Source of the DNA: JBGSYN01 sp041750975
GTDB taxonomy: Bacteria > Pseudomonadota > Alphaproteobacteria > Geminicoccales > Geminicoccaceae
Direction of reading: 5' to 3'
NCBI GenBank assembly: GCA_041750975.1
Contig: JBGSYN010000224.1
Coordinates: 1 to 11,691 of the forward strand
Length of the DNA stretch: 11,691 nucleotides
A program made the position numbers and the translations under genes. The notes under the pieces were generated by a model. It was not told where the DNA came from. It did not search any database and was given only the letters and a program-made list of their open reading frames with translations. Positions 6,457 to 11,691 of the stretch are shown here, piece by piece. The stretch's first letter is position 1. Every line of letters begins with the position of its first letter.

Positions 6457-8999
6457 TCAGCCGAGCAGCACTTCGATTTCCTTCGCTTCGACGAGCGTGG
6501 TGATTTCCGAATAGAGATCGACGCTATGTCCCGGTGCGGAGATCGATATCACCATCGCATAGCGTGCCTTGTCGGCAATGCGCTTCTGCCCGATGTGCGA
6601 CTTCCACCAACCGCCGACGGGATAGACGGCAACGGCATCATGTCCAGCCAAGTCGATCGCTCGCCCGCGCCAGAGATCGCAATGCAAGGAACCGGCTTGC
6701 ACGGCCTTCGGCCCCAGCAGCCAGCAACTCGTCTCGCCGTCGGCCTCTGTGCCGTCCTTCGCTTGGCTGGCGGAAATGCGGCTGCGGAAGCGGGCGTCTG
6801 TCTCGGTGCGCTTCTTCATATCGAAGCGGAGACCGAAGGAGCGATAGGTATCGGGCCTTGTCGCGGCCTTACCGGTCAGGTTCGGCTCGATGAAGTAGGA
6901 TAGCGTGACCTTCATCGTGACGATTTCGTTTTCGAGTTCCTCCAGCGCGGCCCTTGGCCAAGGCAGATCATAGAAGTGCATCTCGTTGAACACGCCGGTC
7001 CTGCCGTCCGCGCCGATGGCAAATGGTTGGATCTCGGCCTGTGCAACCAAAGTGGCATCATTCTGGCTGACATGATCGCGCGCTCGATATCGGGCACGCC
7101 ATACCCGAACTCGCGAAGATGCTGCTGCTTCTGAGCTTTGGAGCCGGTTTTCCAATGCGCACCGCGTCCGATGAACTTCTTGCGGATTGGTTCCGGCCAG
7201 CGCGCGGAATCCACCGTGAGCGCACGATGCGTTTCGGGCCAGAGATCGGACCGTGCCGCCTGCAACCGGCCGACGAAGTTACCCGCCATGCCTGCCGCCG
7301 CACTGGTTGCCCAGAATGGCACCAGCGGCTCCGTCGCCACATCCGACCCCACCGAGAGGAGTGATACCGACAGGTCCCAACCACAAAATCCTGTGGCGTC
7401 GGACATCATGTTGCCGGCCTCGAACAGAACTTCGGGCTTGATGGGTGTCAGGTCGTCGGGAAGGGATTGCGATCCGCGACTGAATGGGCTGCGATGATTG
7501 GCCGGGACGGCCGCATTCAGCACGGGCGGCGGCGCTGGTGATTGTTCCTTTCGGGTGAACCCGCCGATGGTCAGGGCGTTCCAGCTCTGCGAAGGGTCTT
7601 CCAGCGGCTGGGACGGCAGAACATCTATTGCCATTCCACCCGACACGTTTCCGGTTGCTACGACGAGCAAGCGTTTGGGCCGCCCGGCTGCGGGCACCTT
7701 ATCGTCCGTGTCGCCAGGCATGGCCCCGGCGGCGATCTGGTCGATCGCGCCGCTCCAGGTCGACGGCCGGCTCGGAGGAAAATCCGTCGCGGAGGTCGCG
7801 ATACAGAAACTACGCAGCACGTCGGGACGCTCGACTTCGACCAGACTGACCGCGCCTTGCGTCACGACGCCATAGCTGGGCGGCTTGGTGGGTGGAAAGC
7901 CGTGCGGCGGCAGCAATTTCATCGATTCTACGCCGTGCGTCAGCACCACTGGGCGCGCGTCATTCATCAGCGGTTCGAGGTCGCCATAGAGGACGAGGCC
8001 CGCAAGCGGTGTACCGTGGCCGCCATTCGGCTGATCATCGTCGGCCCCCCAGGCCGCATCGTAAGCCCACGCGCCGCGAAGGCCGGGGGCGATCAGGGGA
8101 TGGGCGGCGGCAATGCCGGTGTCGAGCGTGCCGACGACGGGCGTACCTGCTGCCGGTTCCTCGACCCGTTGCGCCAGTTCGTCTGCCCATTCGTGCTGGC
8201 CAAGGCCTGTAGCGCCACGATCAAGGAACGGTTCGATCGTCCCCGTTGCACGGCGAATTTCCGTGATTGCGCCTGGCACCCTTGTCGCGAAGGCCAAGAC
8301 GTTCGCGGCGGACGCATGAAGGAAGAGGACCGTAGTGTCAGGAAAAAGGAGGCGGTCGCCATGGACATCGACGTTCGCAGCGCGTGCGGCATTGGCGATG
8401 CGATCCGCTAACGCGACCGGCTGGCGGACCCATAGCTCCCACCACATGATGTCCGGTGCCGTCAGGTCCACCTCGCCGGTGAACAGCGAGCCGGTGTCTA
8501 TCGCGCGGACTTCCTCAATCACCTCGAAGCGTTCGACATCGGGGCGACGCTGATTGCCTGGATCGCGACCGTAGTCGGCGATCCGGCCTTGCAGATAGTT
8601 CCGCGCATCGTCGGGCACGAAGAGCAAGGCGCTTTCCGTGCGATCAGCGTTCCGTTCGGAACGAAGCACGACCACGTCTTGCGTAGGAAACTCCAGCGCC
8701 GTTGGAATTTTGACGGCCTTGGTTCGGGAATCCTCGGCAGGCGGAACCGTCGTAATCTCAACGATCGTTCCTGGCTTCAGACCCTGGACAGACAGACGGA
8801 GATCAGCCCCGGCCTGTGGCGTTTCGCCTAGAGCAGTTCCGAGTTGGTCGAGAAGCTGGGCGGCGTGCGCAGCATAGTTACCGCGAAGCGGTTTACGATC
8901 CTGATTGCGCGCCGGATAGGTATAGGCCGCTGTCTCACGGAAGAGATCGATCGGGATATGCGGGCGGTTTCTCGTGTCGTAATTATCAGGCTCCGCCAT
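6457..8999 (-). pseudogene. Subtilisin-like (S8) serine peptidase, C-terminus displaced by a -1 frameshift near 7062
   Basis: From ATG 8999 the frame encodes an N-terminal helper region (about 1-285) and an S8 catalytic domain. The catalytic triad is visible: Asp293 in GTLDTGI, His328 in GGHGT and Ser566 in ATSAA. The oxyanion Asn451 lies in VATGN. ATSAA replaces the usual GTSAA. At residue 646 (7064-7062) the frame drifts into low-information sequence and stops at 6912. The expected C-terminal domain continues in the -1 frame, from NDATLVAQAEIQPF through VTLSYFIEPN to EVLLG and TGA 6457-6459. Joining after GVPDIERAIMSAR gives about 847 aa, the size expected for this peptidase type. The 2543-nt span is one base short of a multiple of three, fitting a one-base deletion (for example GAAAT to GAAT). 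No slippery heptamer is present. Its gene lies 52 nt downstream of an AAA+ ATPase gene. A truncated 695-residue form would keep the whole triad. Confidence 0.83.
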
Positions 9000-9051
9000 A
9001 TGTCCCTACTTGTTCATGCGCGTTCCATTCGATCCTATCGGTGAAGCCTGC

Positions 9052-10062
9052 CTACCGGCCGGACTGACGACGGAACTTTCCTTTCAGCGTCTGCCGATTC
9101 TCCAAAGCGCTACGGAGCGCGTCTGGCGAAGCCTTGGATGCGCCTTCAAGGATGGCATCCTTCACAACGGCATCCGCTGCCCGCACCAGTTCACCTTGGC
9201 TGAGACCTTCCAGCGCCGTTTCAAGCGCAGTCCAAGATCTGGCGGCGAGCTTGAATTTACCAAGGCGGCGCTCAACGATGGCCCGAGCGGAGATCGCATC
9301 GGGTAATGTGTATTCGATCACCTCGTCGAATCGCCGGGCCAGGGCCTCGTCCAGAATCTCGACATGATTTGTCGCCGCCAGCACGAGACTGTCGGTGGAA
9401 TTCGGTTCTTCCATGAACGCCAGAACGGAATTCAGGACACGGCGAATCTCGCCCACATCGTTGGGATCGCCCCGGCGAGCACCAATCGCGTCGAACTCAT
9501 CGAGCAGATAGACGCCGCGTGTCTGGGCGATCTGGTCGAACAGCAGGCGCATCTTGCCGGCCGTCTCACCGAAGAATCGGCTGAACAAGGCCTCCAGGCG
9601 GACAGTGAAGAGCGGAAGGCGCAGTTCACCGGCCAATGCCGAGGCTGTCATGGTCTTGCCGGTTCCAGGCGGGCCGACGAGTAGCATGTGAGTCGCCGGC
9701 GTCTGACCATGTTCGCGCAGAGTTACGCGCTCCTGCTGCTGTCGCAGGATGCGCGCGAGGCGTTTGTCGAGATCATCCGACAGCACCATGCTCGACAGCG
9801 TGACCTTCGGATAGGCGCTCTCGACCAGTCCCTGTAGTTCGCCACGCGGCCGCGCCAACGGGATCGGCGTTTGTCCGCCGGCCGGCTTCCCGACCCGGTG
9901 CTGATCGCGGGCTTTCTGAACAAGACGCTTCAATTTGTCGGCCTCGTCGGTGCGCCCCTGACGAGCTTCCTGAGCGGCGACCTGAAGAGCTATAGAGAGG
10001 AACTGGTCCTCATCCCCGTCGATGTGCGAATTAAGGAGAGCAAGAAAATGCTTCGTGGACAT
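9052..10062 (-). CDS. AAA+ ATPase partner of the S8 peptidase (336 aa)
   Basis: Single-module AAA+ ATPase of the SpoVK/FtsH-like class. After an N-terminal helical region (MSTKHFLALLNSHIDGDEDQ) come Walker A GPPGTGKT (residues 130-137, Lys136), an aromatic pore-loop-like SRFFGETAGK, Walker B YLLDEFDA (Asp188, Glu189), sensor-1 Asn232 in AATNHVE and arginine fingers in LARRFDE (Arg243, Arg244). The frame is open 78 nt further upstream, but ATG 10062 is chosen because a strong AAGGAGG lies 5 nt before it. It is followed on the same strand by the S8 peptidase, so the two likely form an operon. By inference, the ATPase unfolds, senses or delivers substrates for, or gates, the peptidase. AAA+/S8 pairs recur in bacterial genomes and are suspected conflict systems, but I recall no firmly established function. 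All motifs look intact. Confidence 0.88.
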   Translation of the reverse strand: MSTKHFLALLNSHIDGDEDQFLSIALQVAAQEARQGRTDEADKLKRLVQKARDQHRVGKPAGGQTPIPLARPRGELQGLVESAYPKVTLSSMVLSDDLDKRLARILRQQQERVTLREHGQTPATHMLLVGPPGTGKTMTASALAGELRLPLFTVRLEALFSRFFGETAGKMRLLFDQIAQTRGVYLLDEFDAIGARRGDPNDVGEIRRVLNSVLAFMEEPNSTDSLVLAATNHVEILDEALARRFDEVIEYTLPDAISARAIVERRLGKFKLAARSWTALETALEGLSQGELVRAADAVVKDAILEGASKASPDALRSALENRQTLKGKFRRQSGR

Positions 10063-10067
10063 ACCCG

Positions 10068-10074
10068 CCTCCTT
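10068..10074 (-). promoter_or_regulatory. Strong Shine-Dalgarno AAGGAGG for the AAA+ ATPase
   Basis: On the minus strand AAGGAGG precedes ATG 10062 by 5 nt. This favours the shorter 336-residue protein over the 362-residue extension. Confidence 0.65.
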
Positions 10075-10090
10075 TCTTCGATTCGGCCTC

Positions 10091-10153
10091 GCTATACTTG
10101 AATGTGCGTCAAGCGCCCAACACTCGATATAAGCTTTCAAAGCAGTAGCCCAA
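10091..10153 (-). promoter_or_regulatory. Tentative promoter(s) of the AAA+/S8 operon
   Basis: Two overlapping sigma70-like pairings are visible on the minus strand. One is TTGGGC (10153-10148) with TATATC (10131-10126), 16-nt spacer. The other is TTGGGC (10120-10115) with TATAGC (10096-10091), 18-nt spacer. The second would start transcription about 20 nt before the ATG. Both -35 boxes match consensus poorly. Confidence 0.25.
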
Positions 10154-11027
10154 GACGGTTAAAAAAGCCACCGATTCCTGTGCTCCCGTCCCTCAAACCC
10201 GTTAGCAGGGACAACGCTGGACAAGCGCGCGATCCGAAGCTCCGAGATCCCACTGCGCCATACCACGCATGGTCGGCATCCCGCCGATAGTGCGACATGG
10301 CCACCGTTGCTACGCTAAAGCCGTCGATCTCCGCCGAACGCCCGCGAGCGCATTGCGGCGTTAGAGTGCTATAGCGTAGACGTAGTGCTCATCTTCGTCG
10401 GGCGTGGCCCGCCACGACCTAGTGATAAATATATAAGAATCAATAACTTATAAGCTTCCGCGAATTTTCTTCCACCATTTGATCCACCACTCGAGTTCAG
10501 CTCGAGCAAGTGTTGGGGCGGATAGTCGAACGTGATCGCCAGCCGTGGACAATCTCATTCGAACCCGTGGAGGGTGATGCCGGCTTTCGGGGCTGACTAG
10601 TGGCGATTGACCCGCTGGGGCGCGCAGCGGAAGGTCTCGAAAATTTGGAAAAGACCAACAACGTGCAGTGCCGTAAACTGGACGCTGTGGCTCGCCGTCC
10701 TCGCGATCGCAATGAACTCGGTGACCGGCTGCGCGGCGGGCGCTTCTTAACTGAGGATCGCCACCGTTTGCCCGCCCGTGATCGGGTACAGCCGTAGATA
10801 CCAGGAGCGCGCGGCGGCGGAGCTCGATCTTCTGCCGGAGAAATCAGCAATCGCGACGATGCTCAGCAACTACGCTATCATCCGCGATCACGCTCGGCCG
10901 TGGCACCAACAGTGCCGTGAGATAGGCGGCAAGCCAAGTCAATCGAGAAAGAACTTTAGGGGAACATTAGGTCGGGCTATATGAGTTTTGTCGACTCTGA
11001 CTGAGCCAAGCCAATATACACGAGCAA
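10141..11027. other. Gene-poor spacer between AAA+/S8 operon and HTH-darT operon
   Basis: No frame here gives a recognisable product. Visible structure: an inverted repeat GTCCCT/AGGGAC (10188-10212); a hairpin CGTGGC-CC-GCCACG (10403-10416); an AT-rich island at about 10421-10452 with TATAAG-N9-CTTATA (10432-10452); and paired CTCGAG sites 5 nt apart (10490-10506). A 68-codon frame from GTG 10778 to 10984 has a plausible helical composition (YQERAAAELDLLPEKSAIA) but no good ribosome-binding site. It may be a gene remnant. Both flanking operons must place their promoters in this spacer, since they diverge from it. Confidence 0.45.
10432..10452. repeat. AT-rich inverted repeat TATAAG-N9-CTTATA
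   Basis: TATAAG (10432-10437) and CTTATA (10447-10452) are exact complements 9 nt apart, in the only markedly AT-rich stretch of the spacer. It could be an operator or a remnant of an insertion boundary. Confidence 0.35.
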
Positions 11028-11042
11028 ATGGGAAAGCGGCGG

Positions 11043-11261
11043 ATGACTGAACCATGGGTTTCCGTTGGTCAAGTGGCCGCCCATCTAGGGGTTGCCAAGG
11101 AGACGGTCTACCGCTGGATCGAAGCGAAGAACCTTCCCGCTCAGAGGGTCGGGCGACTTTGGAAATTCAAGTTGAGCGATGTGGATCGCTGGGTAACGGA
11201 CGGGATGGCAGCGGAAAATGGGGCAACCACTCCGAAAAAGCCAATGTGTAAAGACGAGTGA
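11043..11261 (+). CDS. Excisionase-type helix-turn-helix DNA-binding protein upstream of darT
   Basis: Small DNA-binding protein of the MerR-like/excisionase HTH group (72 aa from ATG 11043). The motif covers nearly the whole N-terminal part: VSVGQVAAHLGVAKETVYRWI, followed by the wing-like RVGRLWKFKLSDVDRWV. Both features are typical of this family. An ATG five codons upstream (11028) also opens the frame. I prefer 11043 because homologues usually begin MxEPWVSV and because a TATACA -10-like box at 11015-11020 would leave almost no leader for 11028. The C-terminal tail is charged and probably disordered. It ends 21 nt before darT on the same strand, so it is probably co-transcribed and may regulate the toxin operon. 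That role is inferred from position; such HTH proteins also accompany restriction systems. Confidence 0.75.
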   Translation: MTEPWVSVGQVAAHLGVAKETVYRWIEAKNLPAQRVGRLWKFKLSDVDRWVTDGMAAENGATTPKKPMCKDE

Positions 11262-11282
11262 TGTGAGAATGGTCAACTCGAA

Positions 11283-11594
11283 ATGCCGAAACCCTACCAA
11301 CCAAAAATCTACCACATCGTTCACTATGATCGGATCTCTTCGATCCTGGCAGATAGGTATCTGTGGTCGGATGCTCAAATGAATCAAAGGCAGGGACTAG
11401 GGACTACTATCGGTATGAGCAACATCAAGTCTCGCCGTCTCAATGAGCTCCGCCTCTCATGTCATCCGGATCTGTATGTGGGGCAATGTACACCATTTTA
11501 TTTCTGCCCGCGATCAGTGATGCTTTACTTGATTTTTCATCGGAATGACGAGTTGGGCACCTCGAAATACCTCGCCTTTGGAACCGGATTTTGA
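11283..11594 (+). pseudogene. darT: DarT-like DNA ADP-ribosyltransferase toxin, truncated by IS5-family element
   Basis: The first ~91 residues match the N-terminus of DarT (DUF4433). Visible blocks are KIYHIVHYDRISSILADR, LWSDAQM, TTIGMSNIKSRRLNEL, CHPDLYVGQCTPFYFCPRS and VMLYLIF. DarT uses NAD+ to ADP-ribosylate thymidine in single-stranded DNA and is neutralised by the macrodomain protein DarG (established). Family members are about 200-230 aa. Here the homology ends near HRNDEL (about 11555), and the frame reads through a dozen unrelated residues, apparently the left end of the insertion sequence, to TGA at 11592. The catalytic glutamate of DarT lies in the missing C-terminal half, so the fragment should be inactive. 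No darG is visible; if present it would lie beyond the IS. Confidence 0.82.
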
Positions 11595-11691
11595 TTCAAT
11601 TGCCTCGGTGATTTGCGCGGAGGCAGGCGATGCGGGGACAGGCCGGGTTTTGGGAGATTGACGAGCGCTATGCGCGGCTGAGCGAGGTCGG
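11556..11691 (+). mobile_element. Left end of an IS5-family insertion sequence, inserted in darT
   Basis: The left boundary is inferred from where DarT homology stops and where the sequence GGCACCTCGAAATACC begins, at 11556, about 74 nt before a transposase start. I take this as the likely terminal inverted repeat. The right end and target duplication are outside the window, so the exact boundary is uncertain by a few bases. Confidence 0.65.
11630..11691 (+). CDS. IS5-family transposase, 5' end only
   Basis: ATG 11630 opens a frame reading MRGQAGFWEIDERYARLSEV up to the window edge. From memory this is the characteristic opening of IS5-family transposases found in Alphaproteobacteria (MRGQAGFxxIDERxxxLS). 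A GGAGG Shine-Dalgarno (11619-11623) lies 6 nt upstream. Only about 20 residues are visible, so the DDE catalytic domain and integrity cannot be judged. Confidence 0.78.
   Translation, partial: MRGQAGFWEIDERYARLSEV

Noticed and set aside
6912..7155. Overlapping N-terminal part of the 232-codon minus frame (from ATG 7155) as a separate gene
   Set aside because: The residues before the shift point are an out-of-frame reading of the S8 coding sequence. Only the part after about 7062 is peptidase C-terminus.
7542..8411. 289-codon plus-strand frame opposite the S8 peptidase
   Set aside because: Antisense to the catalytic domain with its visible Asp/His/Asn/Ser motifs, and has no recognisable domain of its own.
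10141..10500. CRISPR array, tRNA gene or attachment site in the spacer
   Set aside because: No regularly spaced direct repeats, no cloverleaf-like sequence and no paired direct repeats long enough to be att sites were found by eye.
10497..10850. 117-codon minus-strand frame in the spacer
   Set aside because: Serine/arginine/proline-rich composition typical of shadow frames. No motif, no ribosome-binding site.
10778..10984. 68-codon plus-strand frame starting with GTG
   Set aside because: Composition is somewhat protein-like, but there is no Shine-Dalgarno, no recognised family and no operon partner. Kept only as a possible remnant.

Overview
The window is GC-rich and reads as alphaproteobacterial. 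This rests on the large ParB-like protein, its small hydrophobic neighbour, GC-rich codon use and an IS5-family transposase of a type familiar from sphingomonads and rhizobia. A ParB-like protein beside a small membrane protein suggests the backbone of an integrative/conjugative element or plasmid. The roughly 9 kb to its right looks like accessory cargo made of anti-phage and toxin modules.

Layout from left to right. (1) Backbone, minus strand: the start of a small hydrophobic membrane protein (224 to the left edge), two inverted repeats (242-264, 279-308), a 680-residue ParB/Spo0J-type protein (2412-370), and a hairpin-rich leader upstream of it, including a 30-bp near-palindrome at 2435-2464. 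(2) A Gabija-like pair on the plus strand: an OLD-family ATPase/TOPRIM nuclease (GajA-like, best start GTG 3113) overlapping by 8 nt a UvrD-like SF1 helicase (GajB-like, 4860-6305). The helicase frame carries one in-frame TAG at 5388. (3) A convergent minus-strand pair: an AAA+ ATPase (10062-9052) followed by a subtilisin-like S8 peptidase (8999-6457). The peptidase is split by a -1 frameshift near 7062. (4) About 0.9 kb (10141-11027) with no convincing gene. (5) An excisionase-type HTH protein and the N-terminal part of a DarT DNA ADP-ribosyltransferase toxin, cut off around 11555 by the left end of an IS5-family element. The transposase of that element starts at 11630 and runs out of the window.

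How the genes fit together: three independent conflict modules lie side by side, and each has one damaged member (nonsense codon, frameshift, IS truncation). GajA-like, the AAA+ ATPase and the HTH protein remain open. The simplest reading is a decaying defence island. Consensus errors could explain the first two lesions but not the IS truncation. The AAA+/S8 pair is the module with the least established function, and I cannot give it a confirmed system name.
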